Assembly (NCBI GenBank): GCA_947290775.1 | Contig: CAMYPM010000001.1 | Span: 186,001-250,000 of the forward strand | Length of the DNA: 64,000 bases | Direction: 5' to 3' | From: an uncultured Bacteroidales bacterium | GTDB taxonomy: Bacteria > Bacteroidota > Bacteroidia > Bacteroidales > Porphyromonadaceae | Shown: positions 18,636-28,271 of the stretch, in pieces | How the letters are laid out: each line of letters begins with the position of its first letter | Position numbering within the stretch: the first letter of the stretch is position 1 | Notes under the pieces: generated by a model | Database searches by the model: none | The model's input: only the letters and a program-made list of their open reading frames with translations | What the model was told of the DNA's origin: nothing | Translations under genes and position numbers: made by a program

Positions 18636-20852
18636 ATGTTAGAACCCGTAACAAAGCTGATCGATCTTGGCGATGGAAGAACAATAAAGATCGAAACGGG
18701 GAAATTGGCCAAGCAGGCCGATGGTGCCGTAACAGTAACAATGGGCAATACAGTCCTATTGGCTACTGTATGTGCAGCAAAAGATGCTGCTCCGGATGTG
18801 GATTTTATGCCTTTACAGGTAGATTATAAAGAAAAGTTCTCGGCCGTTGGGCGTTTCCCCGGTGGCTTCACTCGAAGAGAAGGTAAGTCATCGGATTATG
18901 AGATCTTAGTGTCTCGTCTGATTGACCGCGCTTTGCGTCCTCTCTTCCCGAGCGATTTTCACGCTGAGGTATTTGTAAATGTAGTGCTTTTCTCTGCCGG
19001 AGAAGATGATATGCCGGATGCTTTGGCAGGCTTAGCTGCTTCTGCCGCATTGGCTGTATCGGACATTCCTTTTGAGGGTCCGATCAGTGAAGTGCGTATT
19101 GCCCGAATAGATGGTCAGTGGTGTGTCAATCCTTCTGCTTCTGAGCTTAAGAAGGCGGATATAGATATGATGGTTGCTGCCACCTTAGACAATATCATGA
19201 TGGTCGAAGGTGAGATGGATGAAGTAAGCGAAGCCGAAATGCTGGAAGCTATTAGGCAAGCTCATGAAGCCATCAAGAAGCAGTGCCAGGCCCAATTGGA
19301 GCTATCCGAGGCCGTTGGTAAGACGGTAAAGCGTACCTATTGCCACGAAACAAATGACGATGAGCTACGCCGGGATGTACACGACAAGTGCTACCAAAAG
19401 GCATACGATATTGCTACTTCCGGTACCGGAAAGCAAGAGCGTACAGATGCTTTTGATGCTTTAGTTGAAGAATATAAAGCTACATTTAGCGAGGAAGATT
19501 TGGCCGAAAAGGAGGTCATGATCAACCGCTATTACCACGATGTGGAAAAGGAAGCAATGCGCCGTGCTATATTAGATGAGGGTAAGAGACTCGATGGACG
19601 TAAGACCAACGAAATACGTCCTATCTGGATTGAAACCAGTTGCTTGCCTATGCCTCACGGAAGTGCTATTTTTACTCGAGGTGAGACTCAGTCCCTCTCC
19701 ACGGTTACCTTAGGTACTAAGGATGATGAGAAGTTAGTGGACGATCCCTTGAATCATGATAAGGAGCGCTTTTTACTGCATTACAACTTCCCACCTTTCT
19801 CTACCGGTGAAGCAAAGGCTTGGCGTGCCGTAGGACGCCGTGAGATAGGTCATGGTAACTTAGCACTTCGCGCCCTAAAGAGAATGATACCGGATAACTA
19901 TCCCTACGTAGTGCGTGTGATGAGTGATATCTTGGAGAGCAACGGAAGCTCCTCTATGGCTACTGTATGTGCCGGTACACTTGCACTGATGGATGCCGGT
20001 GTGCCTATCAAGCGACCTGTTTCAGGTATCGCAATGGGCTTGATCAGTGAGAATAAAGGTCAGAACTATGCCATACTAAGCGATATACTTGGTGATGAAG
20101 ATCATTTGGGCGATATGGACTTTAAGGTGACCGGTACCGAAAAAGGTATTACGGCAACTCAAATGGATATCAAGGTGGATGGCTTGAGCTATGAGATATT
20201 GGAGAATGCCTTGGCACAAGCTCGCGAAGGACGTATGTATATCTTAGGCAAGATAAAAGAGGCACTGCCGGCTCCTCGTGCCGATATGAAGTCCAATGCA
20301 CCTCGCTTGGAGATCTTCAACGTACCGAAAGAATTCATCGGTGCTATTATAGGCCCGGGTGGAAAGATCATACAGGGCATACAAGAGAAGAGTGGTGCCA
20401 ATGTATCGATTGAGGAGATTGATGGCGAAGGACGTGTGGAAGTATCCTCTTCCGATAAGGCTGCTTTAGATAAGGCACTCTCTATGATCAGAGCAATTGT
20501 CGCTGTACCTGAAGTGGGTGAAGTATATGATGCCAAGGTAACCAGTGTAATGCCTTACGGACTTTTTGTGGAGTTCATGCCGGGCAAGGATGGATTGCTG
20601 CACATCAGCGAAATAGATTGGCGACGCTTTGAGAAGATTGAGGATACCGGTTTGCAAGAAGGGGATAGTATCCGTGTACAACTCTTGGAGATAGATCCTA
20701 AGACCGGTAAGTATCGTCTGTCTCATCGCTCTCTTCTTCCCAAGCCGGAAGGCTGGACAGAGCCTGAACGTCCTGCAAGACGTCCGCGCAATGGTCGCGA
20801 TGGAGAGCATCATGGCGATCGTAGACAAGGCGGTCGTCGCTCTGAAGATTAG
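18636..20852 (+). CDS. pnp: Polyribonucleotide nucleotidyltransferase (PNPase)
   Basis: Phosphorolytic 3'-5' exoribonuclease and core of RNA decay, 738 residues. Two RNase PH domains flank an alpha-helical linker. The KH domain includes the GxxG loop [17 protein letters not shown] (residues about 568-584), and an S1 domain follows ([20 protein letters not shown]). The signature [20 protein letters not shown] of the second PH domain is intact. The tail after S1 is rich in Arg, Gly and His. The ATG at 18636 is preferred to a TTG two codons earlier. A strong terminator follows. Confidence 0.96.
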   Translation: MLEPVTKLIDLGDGRTIKIETGKLAKQADGAVTVTMGNTVLLATVCAAKDAAPDVDFMPLQVDYKEKFSAVGRFPGGFTRREGKSSDYEILVSRLIDRALRPLFPSDFHAEVFVNVVLFSAGEDDMPDALAGLAASAALAVSDIPFEGPISEVRIARIDGQWCVNPSASELKKADIDMMVAATLDNIMMVEGEMDEVSEAEMLEAIRQAHEAIKKQCQAQLELSEAVGKTVKRTYCHETNDDELRRDVHDKCYQKAYDIATSGTGKQERTDAFDALVEEYKATFSEEDLAEKEVMINRYYHDVEKEAMRRAILDEGKRLDGRKTNEIRPIWIETSCLPMPHGSAIFTRGETQSLSTVTLGTKDDEKLVDDPLNHDKERFLLHYNFPPFSTGEAKAWRAVGRREIGHGNLALRALKRMIPDNYPYVVRVMSDILESNGSSSMATVCAGTLALMDAGVPIKRPVSGIAMGLISENKGQNYAILSDILGDEDHLGDMDFKVTGTEKGITATQMDIKVDGLSYEILENALAQAREGRMYILGKIKEALPAPRADMKSNAPRLEIFNVPKEFIGAIIGPGGKIIQGIQEKSGANVSIEEIDGEGRVEVSSSDKAALDKALSMIRAIVAVPEVGEVYDAKVTSVMPYGLFVEFMPGKDGLLHISEIDWRRFEKIEDTGLQEGDSIRVQLLEIDPKTGKYRLSHRSLLPKPEGWTEPERPARRPRNGRDGEHHGDRRQGGRRSED

Positions 20853-20887
20853 TCGATAAGAAATAAATTCGCAGTTCATTAAATAGA

Positions 20888-20917
20888 GGCGAGAGTATGG
20901 GGTTCCATATTCTCGCC
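20888..20917 (+). terminator. Terminator after pnp
   Basis: GGCGAGAGTATGG pairs with CCATATTCTCGCC around GGTT, 13 bp with one G-U pair. TTTGCATTT follows. It lies 36 bp after the pnp stop. Confidence 0.8.
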
Positions 20918-21139
20918 TTTGCATTTATATAAGCCCCTAAGCACCCTTTACGAGAGCTTCGGTCGTGTGCCGCCTTAAATCGGTAAGATTAGATTTCATC
21001 ATCAGGGTATGCCCTTGTGCGCTTTCTTAGCGTTTGGAATTTACTCTCCCTCATAAGACAGAGCCTATACAAAGAAGTGCAGTGTAAAATGGGTAGTGGT
21101 CATTCCTTCGCTTGACAGCTGTACGAAAGTGGATAAAAG
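20918..21139. other. Intergenic region between convergent genes
   Basis: About 220 bp between the pnp terminator and the terminator of the opposing LRR gene. No reading frame, repeat or RNA signature was recognised. Confidence 0.4.
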
Positions 21140-21178
21140 AAAGGGAAGAGGCTACCCGCAGGTATTCCTCTTCCCTTT
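21140..21178 (-). terminator. Terminator of the LRR surface protein gene
   Basis: AAAGGGAAGAGG (21140-21151) pairs perfectly with CCTCTTCCCTTT (21167-21178), 12 bp. On the minus strand it is followed by TTTCTTTTAT-type sequence, 26 bp after the stop codon. Confidence 0.85.
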
Positions 21179-21204
21179 ACTATAGTACTCAGTACCCGGC
21201 TATT

Positions 21205-22950
21205 TTATTTGTCGGATAGGTAGAGTTTTTCGCTCAATAGAGCTCCTGATTCAGCGTCTATGAAGCTTGCCAAGTAGCTACCTGCAGCAGGTAGTGTTAC
21301 TTGTAGCGTTGCTTCGCCCTTCTCGCCTTGGAAGAGGCAGCGACCACTGAGGTCATAAATCATAAGACGACCCGTAGCGGTTCCACTTACCGTAATAGTA
21401 CGGTTAGCTGTTCTGATTGTGAGGTCTGTAGCCTTCGTTAATTCGTCAGCTGAGAGGTCACTACCGGATCCATCGCCTATTACTTTGGGGGTCCAGTTCT
21501 TATCGGTTGCTATGCTTGTATCGCTTGATTTTGCGCCTTTGTCCTTGTCATTTTCTCCATTAAGCAGATTCACTTTGCCGGACTTTTTGGGTAGTGTGCG
21601 CAAAGTCTTGTACACTGCGTTAAGTTGCTCTGAAGTCATTCCATTCTGGTGGAAGCCAACCATCATGAGTTTGGTATTGTGACTAAGATCAAGAGCTGAG
21701 AGATGGCAGTTACGAATACTGAAAACCTCAAGAGCCGGGCAGCCGGATAGGTCTACTTGCTTAAATTGATTTGTACCTAAGTCCAATGTCTTTAGCGCAG
21801 TCAGATTCTTGAGTTGTATTTCGGCTAATTGATTTCTGGGGAGAAGCATCTTTTTGAGTTTCGCAGGATCTGAGGGAAGTATAAGTTCCTTCAATGCGCA
21901 CTCTTTGGCTTGCAGTTGTTCGATGACGGGGCAGGCAGATACATCAAGCTTGGTCAGTTTCTTATTCTTATTGATCCACAGATTGATGATCTTGCTTTGC
22001 TTGCTTAGATCGATAGTAGATAAGTTGCATTCCGATAGACCTAAGTCGGTAATCTGAGGACACGCTGTTACATCGAGAGCAGTAAGCGATGCATTGCCTC
22101 CCAGCATAAGGTAGGAGAGTTTCGTGCATTTGCTCAAGTCAATTCCTCTAAGTGCACCATTCATTGCATTGAGCGACGTAAGCTCAGGGGAGGAAATCTT
22201 TAATGAGGTAAGTCTCTTGTTGTCGCTACAGCTTACGGTGGTTAGCTGATTAAAAGAGCTCAGATCCAGTACTACGAAGTTGTTCTTATCTGCAAGGAAC
22301 TCCTGTAGAGGTGCATCGGTAGCTATTTTGAAGTGCTCGATGTTACACTCGTTAATGATCACATTGGTCAGCTTGTGGCATTGCGATAGATCAATGGTGT
22401 TGAGCCTTGCCATACGTGCACAGTCAAAGTAGGTCAGTTCGGTGCATTCTGTTACGTTAAGGGCATTCAAGAAGTTACCGGATACCACTAAACGCTGCAG
22501 CTTAGGGCATTTGGTTACATCCAATGATTTGAGCGAATTACCGAACAGCTCTATGTTGCGGAGCTCTGTATTTCGCGTTAGATTTATCTCGCCTATGTAG
22601 TTGTAGGCAGCCATAAGAACCTCCAGAGAGGGGCAGCCGGAAACGTCAAGCGTAGTGAGTTTGCTGCTTATTACATTGAGTCGGGTTACATCGCCCTCAA
22701 TGACAAAGTTCTTTCCTTTGGAAGCACTTTTCGGTTCCGAGAAGTCTTTGCCTATGGTATAGCTTACGAATTGACCATCCCCCCAGTCTATTCTAACGGG
22801 GGTATTCTCTTTCGCAGCGGCCAACCCGAAGGAAGTGGCAGTACCTACTTCCGCAACGGTGGTCATTTTGATTACTTGCTGAGCCTTAATCGGCGAAACG
22901 ATAGCCAAGCAGGCTACTATGGTAGCAAAAAAGTGATAGTATTGTTTCAT
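21205..22950 (-). CDS. InlJ-like leucine-rich-repeat surface protein with T9SS C-terminal domain
   Basis: 581-residue secreted protein. Residues 1-23 form a signal peptide (MKQYYHFFATIVACLAIVSP). From about 90 to 430 runs a series of 21-22 residue LRRs of the LxxLDVSGCPxLexL type, resembling P. gingivalis InlJ, a biofilm-associated protein. The last 80 residues, starting near ATDLTIRTANRTITVSG and including GRLMIYDLSGRCLFQGEKG, match the C-terminal sorting domain of type IX secretion cargo. Export across the outer membrane and surface attachment are therefore expected. An ATG two codons upstream, at 22956, abuts the stop of the preceding gene, implying translational coupling. The ligand is unknown. 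Confidence 0.88.
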   Translation of the reverse strand: MKQYYHFFATIVACLAIVSPIKAQQVIKMTTVAEVGTATSFGLAAAKENTPVRIDWGDGQFVSYTIGKDFSEPKSASKGKNFVIEGDVTRLNVISSKLTTLDVSGCPSLEVLMAAYNYIGEINLTRNTELRNIELFGNSLKSLDVTKCPKLQRLVVSGNFLNALNVTECTELTYFDCARMARLNTIDLSQCHKLTNVIINECNIEHFKIATDAPLQEFLADKNNFVVLDLSSFNQLTTVSCSDNKRLTSLKISSPELTSLNAMNGALRGIDLSKCTKLSYLMLGGNASLTALDVTACPQITDLGLSECNLSTIDLSKQSKIINLWINKNKKLTKLDVSACPVIEQLQAKECALKELILPSDPAKLKKMLLPRNQLAEIQLKNLTALKTLDLGTNQFKQVDLSGCPALEVFSIRNCHLSALDLSHNTKLMMVGFHQNGMTSEQLNAVYKTLRTLPKKSGKVNLLNGENDKDKGAKSSDTSIATDKNWTPKVIGDGSGSDLSADELTKATDLTIRTANRTITVSGTATGRLMIYDLSGRCLFQGEKGEATLQVTLPAAGSYLASFIDAESGALLSEKLYLSDK

Positions 22951-22956
22951 ATACAC

Positions 22957-24942
22957 TTACTTAAGAATGTATTTAATCTGTTTTGTTTCGTGGTTATTCC
23001 CTGTAATAGTTACGATGTAGCAACCCTTTGCCAGTGCCTGATTGAGGGGCATTGATACACCATTCATAGCGTGGATTGCTACGATCTTCTCTGCTTCATT
23101 TACTGAGTAGATTATTCCGTTGCAGTCACCTAATACAGGCAAAGAGGGAGAGGGTAGGACGATCTCTTCGGCAGCGGTGATATTCTCCTCGTTAATAGGG
23201 AGTGTAATGCTTTGTACGATTGAGTTCTCGTAGGGCTGCTTTCCTTCTCGAAGCAGTGCCAGTACTAAGCGGTATTTCCCCTCTAAGTAAGTTTGGGCAT
23301 CGGGTAGCTCAATATTTTTTTGAATGCTGTAGTCATTGCCAATACTGATGGCTTCTTGTGCATCGGAGAGAAGCTTTACAACCTTGCCGTATAGCTTAGT
23401 CGGGTCGATGGTTACTTCATCGCTTTCTTTGTCGTAAGGAGGCAATCCACTGTCTTCGGTAATATAGGCTACCAAATAGTATTTGTCCTCTTTATTCTCG
23501 TCAACGCTTAGTTTTCCCTTTACAGAGAGGTAGATCTTCTGATCCTTGCTGCCCCGCTTAAGGGTCGGCTGGAGATCTGCAAATGCTGTTTTGTGGAAAG
23601 AGCGTTGCAGAAGGTATTCGTACACGTCTGTTAATTCTCCGATACGGAGTGCCGGTGTATAAGTGCTAAGATCCAGTAACTGTGCACTATTGTTGAGGGA
23701 GCCGTAGGGCTGCATCAAATCTCTGTTGTAGAGGAAAAGCGGCACTGAATCAATCCTGTACTTGCTTATGGTCTGCTCCATTCCCTTAATTGGTGAGGTG
23801 ACACCGTCATTGTTTTGGCAAGGAATGGTTACGATGGCTATTTTGTCGGCCTGCTTCGTTTTGCCCAGCAAACGAGTTACGGCAGTAACTGCTGTTTGAT
23901 AGCGGGTCATGCTCTTAGGGTCTTCCGGATTGACAAAAATCTCCATGAGGTGCTTGCGCTTGAAGCCGTTGTCAATTAAGTAGCGTCTCATAGGCCGAGC
24001 ACGTCTACCCAAGTTAACCTCTATGCCGTTTACTTTGGTAGGAACTATATTAAAGAGATGGGTTTTCGTGTCGTTGGGTGCCTCAAAAATGCAGAAGCCT
24101 AAGCCCTCATCCATACTGCTACCGGGCAGAAGTTGTACATCGTTGAGCGAGGCTGTCTTCTTTTCGGCCTCATTGTCATCGTACCAATAGGTCAGCTCAA
24201 TCGTGTTGATGGTCTCTTTGCTACCGTTGTCAAAGTAGGCAACATAGAAGATTTGAGGCTTCTCGCCTTCAATGATGGGGAAGTAGTTGTCGCCATATAC
24301 ATCATCGAAAACCAGACCTGCAAAAGGCTCGGAGCTTATGGCTTCGATATGCTCAAATTTCCAAGCGGCTACCGTAGTATTGCGATACGTCTCTACCAAT
24401 TCTTCGGGCACTTTCAGGGTTATGGTCTTCAATAGCTCCTTATTGACAAAGGTGCCTGAGGCTGTTTTAGGCATTGCGCTACAAGGCACTACCAATACTT
24501 GTAATGCTTTGCAGCCGAAAAGAGCTCTGGAGGCAATGCTCTTGAGCGAGGTGGGCAGGATTAGCTCTTTGAGCGTCTTGGTGTCTGCCAGTGCGCCGGA
24601 TAGCTCTGAAGCTTCGTAATCATCGTAGCTAATTGGGTCTGAATAAGCTTCAATGGTAGCTTCTGTAAGGTCTATACGCTCCACACTCCGACAGTACTGA
24701 CGTAGCAGGAGTAAATCTACGTGGTTGATATGTCCCTTGATTACGAGGTCGGTTTCGTTTGCAGCTTGCTTAAATAGAGATTCGCTACTACCGGCCTCTT
24801 CAATGGTGATTTCATAGGGTGCAGCAAAGCCGGTACCCACACCGTATATACCTACAGCGAGCAGAAGTAGGCTGCGGCATAAAAAGGAATGAAGAATTTT
24901 GGGTAAGCCTAATGTGCTTACTGTGCGAGATTCGTTTTTCAT
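22957..24942 (-). CDS. BspA-like surface protein with T9SS C-terminal domain
   Basis: 661-residue secreted protein. The start chosen is the ATG at 24940-24942, giving MKNESRT followed by a hydrophobic signal segment (SFLCRSLLLLAVGIYGVGTG) and a probable cleavage before APYEITIEE. Residues about 90-200 contain LRR_5/BspA-like repeats (LKELILPTSLKSIASRALFG). The middle contains a thioredoxin-like region with no CxxC. The C-terminus (LNQALAKGCYIVTITGNN, then KQIKYILK) is a type IX sorting domain. It is immediately upstream of, and abuts, the InlJ-like gene. The frame stays open to 25164 but the extra part looks non-coding. Function in adhesion is inference. Confidence 0.82.
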   Translation of the reverse strand: MKNESRTVSTLGLPKILHSFLCRSLLLLAVGIYGVGTGFAAPYEITIEEAGSSESLFKQAANETDLVIKGHINHVDLLLLRQYCRSVERIDLTEATIEAYSDPISYDDYEASELSGALADTKTLKELILPTSLKSIASRALFGCKALQVLVVPCSAMPKTASGTFVNKELLKTITLKVPEELVETYRNTTVAAWKFEHIEAISSEPFAGLVFDDVYGDNYFPIIEGEKPQIFYVAYFDNGSKETINTIELTYWYDDNEAEKKTASLNDVQLLPGSSMDEGLGFCIFEAPNDTKTHLFNIVPTKVNGIEVNLGRRARPMRRYLIDNGFKRKHLMEIFVNPEDPKSMTRYQTAVTAVTRLLGKTKQADKIAIVTIPCQNNDGVTSPIKGMEQTISKYRIDSVPLFLYNRDLMQPYGSLNNSAQLLDLSTYTPALRIGELTDVYEYLLQRSFHKTAFADLQPTLKRGSKDQKIYLSVKGKLSVDENKEDKYYLVAYITEDSGLPPYDKESDEVTIDPTKLYGKVVKLLSDAQEAISIGNDYSIQKNIELPDAQTYLEGKYRLVLALLREGKQPYENSIVQSITLPINEENITAAEEIVLPSPSLPVLGDCNGIIYSVNEAEKIVAIHAMNGVSMPLNQALAKGCYIVTITGNNHETKQIKYILK

Positions 24943-25265
24943 GAGACTGTTGTGTTTATAATGATGTTCTCTGTTTGCTAATTTATTTTGAGATTCCCTT
25001 GTCTGATATCTTATCTGAAGGGTTGTCGGTGGTATTCCGCTTGGAATTACATAAATGAATCCCTTTATCTTACGCTCCATGCGTTGCAGTTTAGCTGTTC
25101 TGCAAGGGTTCATTAGGGGAAATTCAGCCTTTCCCCGAGAAAATCCTTCGCCTAAAGTGTCCATTTACATTGTGCAAAGGTATAGGATTTCCCGAAGTTA
25201 GCAGCCATAGATCCGATCTGTTACAATAGATTATGGATAGAAGCAAAATGATTTATCTATCCCTT
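24943..25265. other. Upstream region of the surface-protein pair
   Basis: Non-coding stretch. It has a -7-like TACCTTTG on the minus strand (complement of 25175-25182) without a clear -33 partner, which would give a leader of about 226 nt. Nothing else was recognised. Confidence 0.35.
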
Positions 25266-25348
25266 TTGCCGAAACCCTATAGGGTTTTTCGAAAAAGGCT
25301 ATAGGGTATTCCGGAAAAGGCTATAGGGTTTTCTGAAAAAAGATAGGT
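25266..25348. repeat. Palindromic 22-bp array with CCCTATAGGG-type core (array 4)
   Basis: Three units at 22-23 bp spacing: a full palindrome CCCTATAGGG first, then GGCTATAGGG twice. Units are separated by TTTCGAAAAA, TTCCGGAAAA and TTTTCTGAAA. The period and the A-run/T-run junctions match the other arrays but the core differs. It lies about 100 bp past the LysE gene stop. Confidence 0.7.
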
Positions 25349-25449
25349 AGTATGCGCAATAAGTATGGGGAAACGGAGCGTACTTCGTGGGACTATACAC
25401 GAGAGAATACACTACAGGTTAGTGGAGGCAAAGCTTTGAGGCGGGCTTA

Positions 25450-26073
25450 CTATAAGAAAAAGTGTAGGATGCCGGCCGCAACGAGGAGGATAGCGATGAC
25501 GTGATTAAGACGGCGGATTCTACTTGGCCGTAAGTGTACGCGGAGTCGGCTTACAATAAGCGTAATCAACCACCACCATAGTAGAGCCCCAATCTCAATA
25601 GAGACTAATAAGATGATGCTGGTGAGCAGTGGAGATACACTCTCCGAGAAGATGGGAAAGAAGCTGAAAAGCGCTAAATAGAAAAATATGATCAGGGGGT
25701 TGGAGAGGGTAAGTAAAAAGGAGGATACCACCAGATAGGAATCTCCTTTTTGCTCTTGGTCTTTGTTGGGTGCTACATAGCGAGGAACGGAGAAGAACGT
25801 GTAAATACCGAAAATAATGAGCACAATGCTTGCAAATATCTCTATTCCTGTGCGATATTTATCGAGCACGTCTATCACAACACCTACTCCGAGAGAGCAC
25901 AGGGCTGCATATAAGATATCACTTAATGAAGCACCAAGCCCGGTCAATAAGCCACTCCTACGTCCTTCGAGCAAGGTTCGCTGCACACAGAGTATACCGG
26001 TTGGTCCCATAGGACATGACACCAATATGCCGATTAGAATACCGAATGCGATCGTCGTTAGTGTGCTAACCAT
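25450..26073 (-). CDS. LysE/RhtB family amino-acid exporter
   Basis: Integral membrane protein of 207 residues with about six hydrophobic segments. The N-terminal motif GILIGILVSCPMGPTGILC matches the GxxxxxxPGP-type signature of LysE exporters, here CPMGPTG. Family members export amino acids such as lysine, threonine or homoserine lactones; the substrate here is unknown. The start is the ATG at 26071-26073 (MVSTLTTIAFG). Codons upstream in frame are charged and lack homology. It is divergent from the glycosyltransferase gene that follows. Confidence 0.85.
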   Translation of the reverse strand: MVSTLTTIAFGILIGILVSCPMGPTGILCVQRTLLEGRRSGLLTGLGASLSDILYAALCSLGVGVVIDVLDKYRTGIEIFASIVLIIFGIYTFFSVPRYVAPNKDQEQKGDSYLVVSSFLLTLSNPLIIFFYLALFSFFPIFSESVSPLLTSIILLVSIEIGALLWWWLITLIVSRLRVHLRPSRIRRLNHVIAILLVAAGILHFFL

Positions 26074-26403
26074 TGGATGGGTTCTAATGTTTCTATTCAA
26101 TGCTTTCCGCCCCAAAGTTAGTGATTTGCAATTGGAAAAGCGTATTGTCACTACATTAGGCTATCCACTACGTGCGATTTCTTGAAGCTGAGAAAGGGGG
26201 ATTTTGGGCCTTTAGCGGGCAATTGCACTTGGGGGTATTGGCTGTCTTTGCCCTTTTATCCGCCCCTTTACTTGCGCTGTTGTAGCTTCTTATCTGAGGT
26301 GTATAGCAAAGCTTCCTTGAAATAAACTTTGCTTCCCCCGAGTGATCCCTATTTCAAAAGAGTGCGATTTGCTCCAATAAGTCTGCTAAAGGTCTCAATT
26401 TTG
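26074..26403. other. Divergent intergenic region between the LysE and glycosyltransferase genes
   Basis: About 330 bp with no supported gene. It ends at the -7 box listed next. No repeat or RNA structure was noticed. Confidence 0.35.
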
Positions 26404-26411
26404 TATCTTTG
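26404..26411 (+). promoter_or_regulatory. -7 box upstream of the glycosyltransferase gene
   Basis: TATCTTTG, a perfect TAnnTTTG match, lies 31 bp before the start codon at 26443. No TTTG or TTG is found at the ideal distance. Confidence 0.4.
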
Positions 26412-26442
26412 CGAAGAATATGGAAGCAAAAGGAAAGGTGGA

Positions 26443-27291
26443 ATGAGCCAAACTCTAATGGATGCAGGCCAAGGCTTCTCGCTTTTGATGTCTGTGTATA
26501 GTGGTGAGGAGGCGACTCAATTTGACCGAGCCCTCGACTCTGTAATGCAAGCAACGCTTCTGCCCAAAGAAGTCGTGTTGGTATGTGATGGTCCACTTAC
26601 CGAACCTTTGGAAGCGGTTATTAGCCAATATGTGCAGCGCTTCCCTAATCTTTTCCGATTGATTCGCTTGGAGAAGAATAGTGGTTTGGGCGTGGCTTTG
26701 AATGTCGGATTAACCCATTGCAGTTATGAGCTTGTCGCCCGTATGGATGCCGATGATGTGAGCTATCCCGAGCGATTTGAGCGTCAGGTGGAATTCATGA
26801 ATGCACACCCTGAAGTCGGCGTGCTGAGTGCTACTATCAACGATTTTATGGGAGAGGAGAGTAATATCCTTGGGCGCCGTGAGTTACCGATGGAGCATAA
26901 GGCTATCTATCGCTTTGCCAAACAGCGCAATCCGATTAATCATCCGGTGGTCATCTTTCGTAAATCTGAGGTGGAGCGAGTGGGTGGCTATGAGCATTGT
27001 CCTTACTTTGAGGATTATTATTTATGGGTGCGGATGCTACTGGCAGGAAGTCGATTCCATAATCTAAAAGAGTCCCTGCTCGCTTTTCGTATGGACAAAA
27101 ATGCGCTGGAGCGAAGACGGGGGCGACGCTATGCCCAATATGAGCTTGCATTCTTAAAGAAGATACGTCAGATAGGCTTTCTCTCTCGTGGAGAGTGGTT
27201 GAAATGTGTAGTGACGAGAGTCCCCCTTCGCTTTCTTCCGCCGTCCCTCTTGTCTTTCTTGTATGAGCATGCATTGAGAAGAACAAAATGA
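26443..27291 (+). CDS. Family 2 glycosyltransferase (EpsE-like)
   Basis: Cytoplasmic GT-A glycosyltransferase of 282 residues. The nucleotide-sugar fold starts at FSLLMSVYSGEEATQFDRAL. The DxD region is MDADDVSYPERFERQ near residue 98, and the acceptor-side motif is YFEDYYLWVRML. It most resembles EpsE/amylovoran-type transferases used in polysaccharide assembly. The start is the ATG at 26443, just after a -7 box. Upstream in-frame codons to 26329 are unlikely. It overlaps the epimerase gene by 4 bp (ATGA), indicating a two-gene operon. The sugar is unknown. Confidence 0.88.
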   Translation: MSQTLMDAGQGFSLLMSVYSGEEATQFDRALDSVMQATLLPKEVVLVCDGPLTEPLEAVISQYVQRFPNLFRLIRLEKNSGLGVALNVGLTHCSYELVARMDADDVSYPERFERQVEFMNAHPEVGVLSATINDFMGEESNILGRRELPMEHKAIYRFAKQRNPINHPVVIFRKSEVERVGGYEHCPYFEDYYLWVRMLLAGSRFHNLKESLLAFRMDKNALERRRGRRYAQYELAFLKKIRQIGFLSRGEWLKCVVTRVPLRFLPPSLLSFLYEHALRRTK

Positions 27292-28271
27292 AAGTTTCAA
27301 TTGTAGGAGGATCAGGATTTATAGGTACACGCCTTGTAGAGCTATTGTTGCAGCGAGGCAATGAGGTGGTAATCGTGGATAAAGCAATGTCGGCACATTA
27401 CCCCGCATTGACCCGCATAGCGGATGTACGCGATGAGGCTGCATTGGATCAGGTGATAGATGCCGATAGCGACGTAGTGATTCATTTAGCTGCCGAGCAT
27501 AAGGATAATGTGCATCCTATAGAGCTATACTATGAGGTAAATGTACAAGGCATGCGCAATTTGCTCTCCGTTTTGGGACGAAAGGGCATTAAGCAGATCG
27601 TCTTCACAAGTTCGGTGGCTATCTATGGATTGAACGAAGGTGATTCTACTGAAGAGAGTCCGATAGCGCCTTTCAATGACTACGGAAAGAGTAAGTATCA
27701 AGCCGAGCAGGTTCTTGCGGAATGGACAGCGCAGGATATTACTCGCAGTGCTGTAGTGCTGAGACCCTGTGTGGTTTTTGGAGAACGAAACAGAGGCAAT
27801 GTGTACAACTTACTGCACTCCATCGTGAATAAGAGTTTTATGATGGTGGGCAAAGGCAATAACCATAAGTCAATGGGCTATGTGGGTAATCTGTGTGAAT
27901 TTATAACGTTTCTGCTTACGCACGGTATCGCAACCGGAGTGGAGGTGTACAACTATGCAGATAAGCCGGATCTAACAATGAAGCAATTGGTAGCTGTTGT
28001 AGAGAGCACTCTTGGACGCAAGCTCATCCGTATGAGAATACCCTATTGGTTAGGTATAATGGGGGGAACTTTCTTCGACTTTGTGGCGTGGATCAGACGC
28101 AAGCCGATGACCATAAGCTCTATTCGGATCAAGAAATTTTGCGCTTCTACGGTAGTGAATGCCAATAAAGCACATGCCATCGGTTTTACCCCTCCTTATA
28201 CGCTTCCGGATGCGTTGAAACGGACGATTGAGTACGAGTTCCCGGAGCATTGTAGCAAGGCAGTCCGTTGA
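27288..28271 (+). CDS. NAD-dependent epimerase/dehydratase
   Basis: Extended short-chain dehydrogenase of 327 residues acting on nucleotide sugars. The dinucleotide-binding motif GGSGFIG is at residues 7-13. The active-site pattern is SSVAIYG followed by YGKSK (Tyr-x3-Lys), as in UDP-glucose epimerases. It probably makes an activated sugar for the adjacent glycosyltransferases. Specificity cannot be read from sequence. Its last 76 bp overlap, tail to tail, the end of the EpsG-like gene on the other strand. Confidence 0.88.
   Translation: MKVSIVGGSGFIGTRLVELLLQRGNEVVIVDKAMSAHYPALTRIADVRDEAALDQVIDADSDVVIHLAAEHKDNVHPIELYYEVNVQGMRNLLSVLGRKGIKQIVFTSSVAIYGLNEGDSTEESPIAPFNDYGKSKYQAEQVLAEWTAQDITRSAVVLRPCVVFGERNRGNVYNLLHSIVNKSFMMVGKGNNHKSMGYVGNLCEFITFLLTHGIATGVEVYNYADKPDLTMKQLVAVVESTLGRKLIRMRIPYWLGIMGGTFFDFVAWIRRKPMTISSIRIKKFCASTVVNANKAHAIGFTPPYTLPDALKRTIEYEFPEHCSKAVR

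Noticed and set aside
23700..24000. Functional thioredoxin domain in the BspA-like protein
   Set aside because: The region looks thioredoxin-like in pattern, but no CxxC active site is present.
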